Translations under genes and position numbers: made by a program
Part shown: positions 41,150-49,292 of the stretch, one piece after another
Layout: the number at the start of each line of letters is the position of its first letter
Numbering within the stretch: the first letter of the stretch is position 1
Notes under the pieces: generated by a model
Databases searched by the model: none
Told to the model about the DNA's origin: nothing
The model's input: only the letters and a program-made list of their open reading frames with translations
From: Clostridiales bacterium
GTDB taxonomy: Bacteria > Bacillota > Clostridia > Christensenellales > Aristaeellaceae
Assembly: GCA_015056085.1 (NCBI GenBank)
Contig: SVHA01000012.1
Span: forward strand, 1 to 51,202
Direction: 5' to 3'
DNA: 51,202 bases

Positions 41150-42679
41150 TTACTTAACAGTGGCGTAGTTGATGTAAGAAGCAGTCACCAGCTCGGCCAG
41201 ATTCTCAGCAGTCAGAGGCACGTTGTTGATGGTGCAGTTCTCAAAGGTGACAGCAGCACGGGGATCAATCGTGTAGTCTTCGCAGAAGTTGCAGCCCACG
41301 AACTCGGTGGGAGCGTAGGGACGGCAGTACTTGTAGCCGTTGCCATAACCGAATTCGCAGTCGATGAACTTAGCATCGCCCAGAGTGGCAGCGTAGCTGG
41401 TCCAGCCGTTGAAGGTGCAGTCAGTGGCGGTCAGGCCCTGGTTGAGGCCCTGGTCGCAGCTGATGGTGTAGGTGGTGCCGTCGATGGTCACATTCTCAAG
41501 GATAACACGCTCGGAATGAGTGCTGTTATGGTTGATGAAGATGCCACGGAAGGAACCGGTGACGGTCACGTCCTTGATGAGGCCGCCGGTGGTGTTGATA
41601 CCGGAGTCCCAGGTGCCGTCAGCGCCAGAAATGTCAATGGTGTTGCCATTGCCGTCGATGGTCTGGCCATTCTTGATATTGATGCCGGTGGTGCCATAAG
41701 CGTTGCTCATGTTGGCGGGATCAATGACGATCGGATTGGTAAGAACAACATCCTCACCATTTTCCAGCGCCTCAATCATTTCGTCGGCGGTGGAGGCCAC
41801 AGCGGGAGTAACGTACTCAGGAGGATTGTTGTCTTCGTTCTTTTCTCCGGGAGAGCCGACTTCCAGCTTGTTAAACCAAGCATTCAGGTTGGCGCTGGTG
41901 ACAGGGAAGGCTTCGTTCAGAGCGGTCTCGGCGTCAGCAAAGCCAGCGGCCTGCACAGCCTGAGACAGCACCAGCACGTTCAGCTTGCCTTCGGCATCGG
42001 CGATGTTTTTGATGGGGTAGGTCTCAGTGCCAACGGTCATGAAGTAGCCGTTTTCGTTCATGTCAACGCGCTTATCCATGAACACGCCGGTGAGGGAAGG
42101 ATAGGTGATAGCGCCGGGAGCCAGAGGCTCTTTGTGGGTGAACTGCCACACTTCGTACTCAACGCCGCCAACTTCAATGAAGAATTTGCCGGGGCCGGTG
42201 ACTTCTTCAAGATCCCAGTGAGTGTAGACGTCCTTGCAAAGGTTCCAGTGCAGCCACACATCGGCAGCAGCGTCATACTGACGCCAATGTTCGGTGCCGC
42301 CGGTGGGCAGAGCAACCAGAGTGCGGACATACGCATCGCTGTTGCCAGTGTTGGTCACGGTAACGATCTTGTCAATGTAGTTATTGTACCTATCATTAAT
42401 CGTGACCTGATACTCGCCAATCGTCACAGTGTCGGGAGTGTTTTCTTCACGATCGGTGTAGGGCACCAGCGTCTTGTCATTCTGGTAGGCTTCCAGCACG
42501 TTGGTGAAAACGCCGTCCTTTTCAACACGACGCTGCTCGTTCTGCACGATCTGCACATTGCCCAGCACCATGGTGTTTATGTCAGCGTCGGTGTCGGTCA
42601 GGTAAGCCAGGGTGCCACCCAGGCCCAGTGCCAGCGCCAGCACAAGGCTGACGATCATGGCAATTGTCCGCTTTTTCAT
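41150..42679 (-). CDS. TasA-like SipW-type secreted protein with beta-helix tail (A)
   Basis: A 509-residue secreted protein. The signal MKKRTIAMIVSLVLALALGL followed by GGTLAYLTDTDADINTMVLG is the SipW-processed class. A TasA/camelysin-like domain follows (~30-275) with NSDAYVRTLVAL, PLAPGAITYPSLTGVFMDKR and VLSQAVQAAGFADAETALNEAF. After a linker (GSPGEKNEDNNPP), the C-terminal ~200 residues form short repeats typical of a right-handed beta-helix (INIKNGQTIDGNGNTIDISG, VILENVTIDGTTYTI, AKFIDCEFG). There is no enzyme signature. The signal is almost identical to that of the upstream gene, so the pair are likely duplicates. Confidence 0.82.
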   Translation of the reverse strand: MKKRTIAMIVSLVLALALGLGGTLAYLTDTDADINTMVLGNVQIVQNEQRRVEKDGVFTNVLEAYQNDKTLVPYTDREENTPDTVTIGEYQVTINDRYNNYIDKIVTVTNTGNSDAYVRTLVALPTGGTEHWRQYDAAADVWLHWNLCKDVYTHWDLEEVTGPGKFFIEVGGVEYEVWQFTHKEPLAPGAITYPSLTGVFMDKRVDMNENGYFMTVGTETYPIKNIADAEGKLNVLVLSQAVQAAGFADAETALNEAFPVTSANLNAWFNKLEVGSPGEKNEDNNPPEYVTPAVASTADEMIEALENGEDVVLTNPIVIDPANMSNAYGTTGINIKNGQTIDGNGNTIDISGADGTWDSGINTTGGLIKDVTVTGSFRGIFINHNSTHSERVILENVTIDGTTYTISCDQGLNQGLTATDCTFNGWTSYAATLGDAKFIDCEFGYGNGYKYCRPYAPTEFVGCNFCEDYTIDPRAAVTFENCTINNVPLTAENLAELVTASYINYATVK

Positions 42680-42758
42680 GGGAAATTACCTCACTTTGTT
42701 GTTATGTTCTCCCGGGGCGGGGTTGCCGCCCCGGGGAAAGGGTACGTGGGAAGAGGGA

Positions 42759-44282
42759 TTACTTAGCAGAAACGGTCCAGACGCCTTCGTTTTCCACAGC
42801 CTGATAGCCTTCGGCAACCCACTTGGTAGGATCGAAGCCGAAGGTGCCGCCAGTGATGATGACGGTGCCGGGGCCCATGATGCCATCGGTGTAGCCAGAA
42901 CGAGTGGAAGCCTTGCCGAAGGTGCCGCCCTTCACATAGACGGTGGTGCCAGCTTCAGCATAGATGTAAGCGCGCTTCTGGTTCTGGGTACGGTCCCAAT
43001 CGAAGGTGCCGCCGTTGATGGTGATTTCAGTGCCTGCGCCCACGGCGTAGAACAGGTAGCGACCGGAGGTGCTGGTGGTCTTCATGCCGATATTGCCGCT
43101 GTTGAAGATCACCTTGGCGCCGTCGGCAGCAGCAATAGCACCGCCCTTGGCATTGACATTCACATCGTTCAGAACGGTGGTGCTGCCAGCACGGCCGATC
43201 ACGGCGTAGTCACCAGCAGTGCCGGATTCCAGTTCCATATCGGAGACGGTCATATCACCGAAGTTGTTGATGTACTGACCAACATAGTCACCACCGGAAA
43301 TGGTAGTTTCGCCGTGGTTGTTCAGACTGCCGCTCAGGGTGTTGCCATTCATGTTGATGTTGGCAGCAACGCCATCACCAATTTCGTGAACAGAGTCCTT
43401 TTCGCCAACGTCGCTGGTCAGGTACAGGTTGCCGCTGGTCTTCAGAGCATCGCTCAGTTCAGTTTCGGAACCAACGATGGTGGGCTCTTCATAGGTCACG
43501 CCGCCGTTTGCGCCCCACTGAGTGGCGTAGCCAGCATAGGCTTCCTTCACATCAGCAAAGCCTTCGGTCTGGATGGCGTAAGCAGCCACTAAGATCTTGG
43601 GATTCTTGTCTTCCTTGATGTTCCATGCAACAGGGGTCACAACGCCCTTATCAACCAGGAACATATTGCCTTCGGGATCGATGTCCACACGGGCATCCAT
43701 GTACACGTTGTACACGCTGGGCAGGGTCTCTTCACCGGGGGTCAGAGCCTTGTTGTACAGCAGCACATAGGTGTTGTAATCCACGCCGTCAATCTCTTCG
43801 GTGATGAAATTCTTGCCTTCGCCCAGGCTGTTGAACACGTTCCAGGTCATCTTGTTTTCCTTGATCTGGTCGGCTGTGATGCCTTCGGGCAGCAGGCCCT
43901 TGGCGACGGCGGTGTTCACGCGGTCTGCGGTCACATAGCCATCAGCGGTGGCGCCCAGGGGATTCCAGTGAATGATGTTTTTATCGGAGCCGATTTCAGT
44001 GCCCTGAACAGCATTGTCCAGCGCAGCGGGGATGGACCAGGTCATCCACACCCAGGCAGCGTGGTTGCCGGTGTTGCGGATGGTGGGAGTCTTTTCGATG
44101 TTGACGCCGGGGATCAGTTCGATGCCCTGCTCGAACTTTTCGGTCAGTTCGATGTCCACGTTGCCGATGGTGAACACGTTCACGTCGGAGTCGCGGTCAG
44201 TCAGGTAAGCCAGGGTGCCACCCAGGCCCATCGCCATGGCCAGCACAAGGCTAACGATCATGGCAATTGTGCGCTTTTTCAT
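42759..44282 (-). CDS. TasA-like SipW-type secreted protein with beta-helix tail (B)
   Basis: A 507-residue paralogue of the next gene. The signal is MKKRTIAMIVSLVLAMAMGL then GGTLAYLTDRDSDVNVFTIG. The TasA-like domain has TIRNTGNHAAWVWMTWSIP, ALTPGEETLPSVYNVYMDAR and VAAYAIQTEGFADVKEAYAG. The tail from ~285 is beta-helix-like (LSGSLNNHGETTISGGDYVG, TEITINGGTFDW, TTVYVKGGTFGKA, GTVIITGGTFGF). Repeated GGTF turns suggest regular coils. The ATG follows GAGAGGTAATTCCCC, similar to the downstream paralogue. Confidence 0.82.
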   Translation of the reverse strand: MKKRTIAMIVSLVLAMAMGLGGTLAYLTDRDSDVNVFTIGNVDIELTEKFEQGIELIPGVNIEKTPTIRNTGNHAAWVWMTWSIPAALDNAVQGTEIGSDKNIIHWNPLGATADGYVTADRVNTAVAKGLLPEGITADQIKENKMTWNVFNSLGEGKNFITEEIDGVDYNTYVLLYNKALTPGEETLPSVYNVYMDARVDIDPEGNMFLVDKGVVTPVAWNIKEDKNPKILVAAYAIQTEGFADVKEAYAGYATQWGANGGVTYEEPTIVGSETELSDALKTSGNLYLTSDVGEKDSVHEIGDGVAANINMNGNTLSGSLNNHGETTISGGDYVGQYINNFGDMTVSDMELESGTAGDYAVIGRAGSTTVLNDVNVNAKGGAIAAADGAKVIFNSGNIGMKTTSTSGRYLFYAVGAGTEITINGGTFDWDRTQNQKRAYIYAEAGTTVYVKGGTFGKASTRSGYTDGIMGPGTVIITGGTFGFDPTKWVAEGYQAVENEGVWTVSAK

Positions 44283-44372
44283 GGGGAATTACCTCTCTTC
44301 CTTATTTTTAGCGGCGAGCCGCTAAGATTTGATGGGGATGCTTGCGCCCGTTTCATCAGGCGGAGGTGCGGG

Positions 44373-45011
44373 TCACTGCACAGCGGTGGCGTTGCCATTC
44401 AGAAGCGCCCATGCATCCGCCGGGGTCGCAGCCTCGGTCACGTGATCGTCCCGCTGCACGGCATAGGCCGTGAAAGTCAGCGTGGGATAATCCGCCTCAG
44501 TGAGGGGGGCCATCATGGCCAGGGTCACGCCGGTTTTCACCAGCACCTGGTCGCCTTCCAGCACCTGGAACATCTGGTCCGCATGGGTAGATTCAACCTT
44601 GCGATAATAGACGTTGTCCGTGCCATCCAGCGCCGTCCAGCCCTCTGCCACAGTGTAGGTCAGGAAGGTATCGAAATTGGCGGATTCATCCATGCGGATG
44701 AACAGCCAGCAATCCATGCTTCCGGCCAGCACCGTCACGCGGGGATCTTTGGCGATCACGGCGTCCACGTCCATCTCGTAGAGATTGGTGTTGGGGTCGC
44801 CGTCGTCATCCAGCAGGGTGTCGGTTTCGTCCAGCATGATCTGAATATCGCCATGGGTGAAGGTGTTCTCCGCCCGCTGACTGTTCATCAGAAATGCTGC
44901 CGTGCCGCCGATGGTGCCCGCTGTGATGAGGGCCATTGCCAACAGCAGAATCATGATCCTGCGGCCGGAAAGGTCCGCCAGCTTGAGGCAAGCGCGCTTC
45001 AGTCTGTACAA
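44373..45011 (-). CDS. TasA-like SipW-type secreted protein (C, small)
   Basis: A 212-residue protein from a TTG start with AGGAGG 9 nt upstream (MYRLKRACLKLADLSGRRIM). The signal helix ILLLAMALITAGTIGGTAAF is followed by LMNSQRAENTFTHGDIQIML, which fits the SipW-class pattern. An acidic loop LLDDDGDPNTNLYEMD may bind a metal. The late motif FTAYAVQRDDHVTEAATPADAWALL matches the AYAxQ...AW ending of TasA-like proteins. There is no tail domain, so it may be a plain fibre subunit. Confidence 0.78.
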   Translation of the reverse strand: MYRLKRACLKLADLSGRRIMILLLAMALITAGTIGGTAAFLMNSQRAENTFTHGDIQIMLDETDTLLDDDGDPNTNLYEMDVDAVIAKDPRVTVLAGSMDCWLFIRMDESANFDTFLTYTVAEGWTALDGTDNVYYRKVESTHADQMFQVLEGDQVLVKTGVTLAMMAPLTEADYPTLTFTAYAVQRDDHVTEAATPADAWALLNGNATAVQ

Positions 45012-45096
45012 TTTTTCGCACCTCCTTTCCTATTAGAATAGGGCAAACGGCTGGGGCAGTTACCCACCCCGCCGGTTAAGCCGGGTTAGGGGGAAA

Positions 45097-46005
45097 TCAG
45101 TTGCCGTACTGGTTGCCGAAAGCAGTCCAGGCTTCGTCTTCGGTTTCGAAGGCAACGGTCTGGATGGCGTCGGCCACGACTTCCATTTCCAGGGTAGCCA
45201 GGGTCTTGAGCTGATCGCCGGTGAGCTCGCCGGGCACCGTGAAGGTGTCGAACAGGGCGGGCAGTTCCACGTCAGCGTTGGTGCCCTTGACGATTTCCTT
45301 GTAGCGGAATTCGTAGGTGACGGTGTCCGCAGTGGCGTCAGCCGCAGCGGCCTTCAGCGTCCAATCGGTGGTATTGACGTTGACGAACTTGCCCAGCAGG
45401 TCAGCGTCCTGAGCATCGGTGAAGATGGCCTTCAGGGCGGCGTAGCTGTTCAGCGTCACGCGGAAGCGGACGTAGCAGTCTTCGCTGTCAGCCACAACGG
45501 TCACCACGGGGTCCTTCTTGAAGGACTTGCCGGGCACCATGTTGTACTCGTTGCCCATGTCACGGGAAGGCTCGGCAGTGGCGGGATCCACGGTGACGGG
45601 GTCCTTGCCATTTTCGGTGACGGTGACCTTGCCACCCTCTTCGCCCTCGACGGTCACGGTGTTGCCATCACCATCGGTGACGGTGCCGGTCTCGCCGGGC
45701 TTGATGACGACGTCGTTCTGAGGATCATCGTCATTGTCGGGGGTAGGATCCACACGAATGGTGCCGTCAGGCTCCACGGACACCTCGATGTCGGCCTTGC
45801 CGTCATTATCGGTATCCACGGGGAACTTGGGGTTGCCGTCCTCGTCCACATCGGTTTCGGTCAGAGTGATCTGAACATCGCCGACGGTGAAGGTGTTGGT
45901 GACGGTCTGACTGCTGGTCAGGTAAGCCACCGTGCCAAACACGGACAGGGACATGGCAAGCACCAGACTCGTGACCAGGATCAGAGTGCGCTTGCTGAGT
46001 TTCAC
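45097..46005 (-). CDS. TasA-like SipW-type secreted protein with acidic insert (D)
   Basis: A 302-residue protein, GTG start with GGGAGGAA. The signal MKLSKRTLILVTSLVLAMSL runs into VFGTVAYLTSSQTVTNTFTV. An Asp/Gly/Thr-rich insert (~50-145) has VDTDNDGKADIEV, a calcium-loop-like pattern, and TVTDGDGNTVTVEG repeats. The C-terminal half is the TasA-like part (DCYVRFRVTLNSYAALKAI, MEVVADAIQTVAFETEDEAW). It is the first substrate gene after sipW, 58 bp downstream. Its best guess is the major fibre subunit, on position only. Confidence 0.78.
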   Translation of the reverse strand: MKLSKRTLILVTSLVLAMSLSVFGTVAYLTSSQTVTNTFTVGDVQITLTETDVDEDGNPKFPVDTDNDGKADIEVSVEPDGTIRVDPTPDNDDDPQNDVVIKPGETGTVTDGDGNTVTVEGEEGGKVTVTENGKDPVTVDPATAEPSRDMGNEYNMVPGKSFKKDPVVTVVADSEDCYVRFRVTLNSYAALKAIFTDAQDADLLGKFVNVNTTDWTLKAAAADATADTVTYEFRYKEIVKGTNADVELPALFDTFTVPGELTGDQLKTLATLEMEVVADAIQTVAFETEDEAWTAFGNQYGN

Positions 46006-46063
46006 CGGTTATTCCTCCCTTTATTGTAGATTCAGCGCTTCTCAAACGCTGGAAGTACCGGGG

Positions 46064-47146
46064 TTACTGTTGTCTGGGATGCCGGGGCTGCCGGTATCCC
46101 TGGGGAACCTGTTGCTGAAAGCCTTGCTGATACCCCTGTTGGGGAACCTGCTGGGGCTGAAAGCTCTGTTGGGGGTAGCCCTGCTGGGGCTGGGTGTACT
46201 GGGGCTGATATCCCTGCTGGGGAACCTGCTGTGCCTGCCGGGGCTGGCGCTGCTGGGTGTAACCCTGCTGGGGCATCTGCTGCTGGTACTGCTGGGGGTA
46301 GGGCTGCATCTGCTGATAGCCCTGCTGAGGATACCCTTGCTGGGGCATCTGCTGAACCTGCTGGGGATAGGGCTGATACCCTTGCTGGGGATAGCCCTGC
46401 TGAGGATACTGCTGGGGCATCTGCTGGAAGCCCTGCTGGTAACCCTGCCGGGGCATCTGCTGGAAGCCCTGCTGCTGGTAACCTTGCTGGGGGTATTGCT
46501 GCATCGGCTGATATCCCTGCTGGCCAGCGGGGGAATAACCCTGCTGCGCCGCCGGCTGCTGCTTCTGGGGAATCTTGATGCCTACCTTGGCCAGCAGTTC
46601 AACCACCTTGGGCGGCAACTGGAAGGACTTCTTGGCAGCGGAGGCGTTCTTCTTGTCCTTGTCATCGTCCTTGTCTGCGTAAATCAGCAGGGCGATGGCC
46701 AGCACGCCCACAATCAGCGTGACATAAATGCCGGGGGGATTCTGGATGTAATTGGCCACATTGCCCAGATGGGGAATGCAGAACGCCACGCGCCCGATGA
46801 TATCCGCCGGGCCCACCAGAGAGGCGTCAGCTTCGTCATTGGCGTCACCCTTGGTGCGGAAGCGGGTCGTGCCGCCTTCGGGCACGATTTCCACGATGCG
46901 GTGGGTGACCACGTTCTTGCCGCTGGAGAAGGTGATGACGTCCCGGAGCTGCAGCTCGGAAGGCTGCACGCTCTGCACATACACCAGAGAGCCCACCGGA
47001 TAAGACGGCGCCATGGAGCCGGTCAGCACGCCATAAATCTGGAAACCGAAAATGCGGATGCCGGAGATCAGAAACGCAAAAATGACAGCCACGCAAACCA
47101 GTGCTGTCGCTGCTGTCTTGATCAGTCCTTTCGTGCTTTGATTCAC
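46064..47146 (-). CDS. sipW: SipW-type signal peptidase I with Gln-rich C-terminal tail
   Basis: A 360-residue membrane peptidase of the ER/SipW (S26B) type, which cleaves TasA-class signal peptides. One helix lies at 9-30. The catalytic Ser44 is in [13 protein letters not shown], His82 in VVTHRIVEI replaces the Lys of ordinary type I peptidases, and the Asp region is [12 protein letters not shown] (98-109). A second helix spans 139-156. Residues ~195-360 are a low-complexity tail of QGY/QGF and PQQ repeats (about 16 QG[YF]), with no charged residues except a few Arg. Ordinary SipW proteins are under 200 residues, so this tail is unusual. GTG 47146 has AGGAGG 6 nt upstream. First gene of the operon. 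Confidence 0.9.
   Translation of the reverse strand: MNQSTKGLIKTAATALVCVAVIFAFLISGIRIFGFQIYGVLTGSMAPSYPVGSLVYVQSVQPSELQLRDVITFSSGKNVVTHRIVEIVPEGGTTRFRTKGDANDEADASLVGPADIIGRVAFCIPHLGNVANYIQNPPGIYVTLIVGVLAIALLIYADKDDDKDKKNASAAKKSFQLPPKVVELLAKVGIKIPQKQQPAAQQGYSPAGQQGYQPMQQYPQQGYQQQGFQQMPRQGYQQGFQQMPQQYPQQGYPQQGYQPYPQQVQQMPQQGYPQQGYQQMQPYPQQYQQQMPQQGYTQQRQPRQAQQVPQQGYQPQYTQPQQGYPQQSFQPQQVPQQGYQQGFQQQVPQGYRQPRHPRQQ
46070..46560. repeat. Repeat tract encoding the Gln-rich SipW tail
   Basis: An imperfect tandem tract rich in CTGCTGGGG / GGTAACCCTGCTG units on the plus strand, coding PQQGY-type repeats on the minus strand. Unit lengths vary, so repeat number may be unstable. Confidence 0.7.
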
Positions 47147-47222
47147 AGGACACCTCCTGCAAGATTTAAGAATTGTAAACCCGTCAAAAGGTGTACCTTT
47201 TGAATCTATCATACCACAACAT

Positions 47223-47251
47223 ATTGTACACCCAACTTCTAAAATATGCAA
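47223..47251 (-). promoter_or_regulatory. Leftward promoter into sipW, inside the candidate invertible segment
   Basis: On the minus strand TTGCAT (47251-47246), 17 nt, TACAAT (47228-47223). A TATGAT further downstream with TTGGGT at 16 nt is an alternative. The predicted start is just before the left site. Confidence 0.72.
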
Positions 47252-47355
47252 GGGTTTTTTGCCCATTTTATGAAGAAATTATAAGAAAATTTTTGAGTCG
47301 CCCTGCAATTTGAAGAAAATCTTGGAGAAAATGCCTTTATTTCACCTTACAGGTG

Positions 47356-47384
47356 TTGCAAATCCAGCGAAATTAAGGTATTAT
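47356..47384 (+). promoter_or_regulatory. Rightward promoter inside the candidate invertible segment
   Basis: TTGCAA (47356-47361), 17 nt, TATTAT (47379-47384). It points away from sipW into a short non-coding stretch and a terminator. Confidence 0.65.
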
Positions 47385-47449
47385 ATATGTAGTGTACTTT
47401 TTTGCAAAAGGTACACTTTTTGAATGCCATCACGCCATCCTCTCTTTCG

Positions 47450-47483
47450 CCGCCTGTGGATGCCGCGCCCGGGCGGTTTTTTT
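47450..47483 (+). terminator. Rightward terminator beyond the right inversion site
   Basis: CCGCC (47450-47454) pairs with GGCGG (47472-47476), followed by seven T. It would stop transcripts from the rightward promoter after ~90 nt. Confidence 0.7.
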
Positions 47484-47614
47484 GTTGCCTGCTTCGCTGA
47501 TTTTGCCGACAAGATAGAAAACACACGACATCTTGTGCCATTCCGTGTCGGATTGTGTCGGATTTTGCTTATGTCGTCATTGGGTTTTTCGTTTGTCTTT
47601 TGGAAGCATTTTCC

Positions 47615-48274
<660 letters not shown>

Positions 48275-48283
48275 TCACCTCAT

Positions 48284-48311
48284 AGCATAATCCAGCCAAA
48301 GGGGATTGCAA
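48284..48311 (-). promoter_or_regulatory. Promoter of the serine recombinase gene
   Basis: On the minus strand TTGCAA (48311-48306), 16 nt, TATGCT (48289-48284), about 60 bp before the start codon. Confidence 0.6.
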
Positions 48312-48352
48312 CCCCTGTTCCATCATCACGGATGCCTTCATCATTTCATCAC

Positions 48353-48387
48353 AAAAGATCCCCCGGGAGCCGCTTCGCTTCCGGGGG
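48353..48387 (-). terminator. Terminator of the membrane protein gene
   Basis: CCCCCGGAAGC / GGCTCCCGGGGG stem on the minus strand followed by ATCTTTTG. The T tract is short. Confidence 0.65.
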
Positions 48388-48408
48388 AATATCAGGCTGA
48401 TTCACTTG

Positions 48409-49158
48409 TCAGAGGGGATCCTCCCGCACTTCGTCCAGCACCTCTTCCAGCGGCGGAACGTCCTGCTGAGCCGGCCATTCTTCGGGCTCGTTCCAGTTAT
48501 CCAGCATGGTCACCTGCTGGGTGCGGGCCTTCTTCGGGGCGGATTTCACCGCCTTGGCGGGTTTCAGTTCTTCGGGCAGTTTCACCGTCTTCTTTTTGCC
48601 GATTTTTTCGCTGATAAATGCCAGCGTTTCCTCCCATGTGAAGGCGGAACAGGGCAGCGCCAGGCGCATCCACTGCGCCGGGGCATAGAAGAGGATCAGC
48701 AGTTTTTCCGGCCACAACTGCACCCGACGCACGTCCTTCCACTTCAGGTCGCTCGTCGCCACGCACACCGTGCCCTCGGCGTCCGCATTCTTCAGCAGCG
48801 CCGGGGATTTGAGGCGCATCAGCAGTTTCAGCCGGGTGGCGCAGGGCAGCATCACCCGCACATGGACGCCCTGATTGTCCACGGTGCACACCAGCACATC
48901 CTCGCCCTGCAGCAGGAAAACCAGCCACAAAATGGGCAAAAACATGGCCAGCAGCCCGGTCAAAACCATCAGCAGCGGGCCCTTGAGCATATCTTCCACG
49001 CCCTGGGTCCCCGCCGACAGCCCCTGCAGCGCCAGAATCATCACCAGCACCGCCGCCATCACGGGCAGCGTCAGGCGCAGCACGGCATTCCAGCACATCC
49101 AGTCCTTCGCCGGCATGTGGGGCACTTCCCACGTTTTGCCATAACCCGTCTTCGCCAT
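48409..49158 (-). CDS. Membrane protein of unknown function
   Basis: A 249-residue protein with two membrane helices near the N-terminus (~26-48 and ~62-86) and a soluble domain with VDNQGVHVRVMLP, LKWKDVRRVQLWPEKLLILF and an alternating-strand look. This layout is reminiscent of YcxB/PH-like membrane proteins, but the match is not firm. The C-terminus is Lys/Pro then Glu/Asp rich. ATG 49158 follows AAGGAGGGCGTGGC. It has its own promoter and terminator and sits between the recombinase and the last TasA-like gene. The role is unknown. Confidence 0.7.
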   Translation of the reverse strand: MAKTGYGKTWEVPHMPAKDWMCWNAVLRLTLPVMAAVLVMILALQGLSAGTQGVEDMLKGPLLMVLTGLLAMFLPILWLVFLLQGEDVLVCTVDNQGVHVRVMLPCATRLKLLMRLKSPALLKNADAEGTVCVATSDLKWKDVRRVQLWPEKLLILFYAPAQWMRLALPCSAFTWEETLAFISEKIGKKKTVKLPEELKPAKAVKSAPKKARTQQVTMLDNWNEPEEWPAQQDVPPLEEVLDEVREDPL

Positions 49159-49189
49159 GCCACGCCCTCCTTTCATCCGATTCCCTCCG

Positions 49190-49218
49190 ATTGTACCACG
49201 GATTGCCCTCCGGCGCAA
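49190..49218 (-). promoter_or_regulatory. Promoter of the membrane protein gene
   Basis: On the minus strand TTGCGC (49218-49213), 17 nt, TACAAT (49195-49190). Confidence 0.68.
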
Positions 49219-49247
49219 CTTTTCCCGCTGATTTTGCCCATGAGCGC

Positions 49248-49277
49248 AAAAAACCGCCCGCCCAAACGGGCGAGCGG
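49248..49277 (-). terminator. Terminator of the outlying TasA-like gene
   Basis: On the minus strand CCGCTCGCCC / GGGCGGGCGG stem with GTTT loop followed by TTTTTT. Confidence 0.9.
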
Positions 49278-49292
49278 AGGGGCGCGGGGGGA

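Larger units (their letters stand above)
47184..47423. promoter_or_regulatory. Candidate invertible promoter segment
   Basis: The left site is TCAAAAGGTGTACCTTTTGA (47184-47203), a perfect palindrome apart from its central GT. The right site, read on the minus strand (47423-47404), is TCAAAAAGTGTACCTTTTGC, matching at 18 of 20 positions. The central dinucleotide is GT in both when read this way, so the two sites are in inverted orientation. They flank a 200 bp AT-rich segment with an outward promoter at each end. The layout matches serine-invertase substrates such as Hin/hix, and a serine recombinase gene lies 190 bp away. Inversion itself is inferred. Confidence 0.65.
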
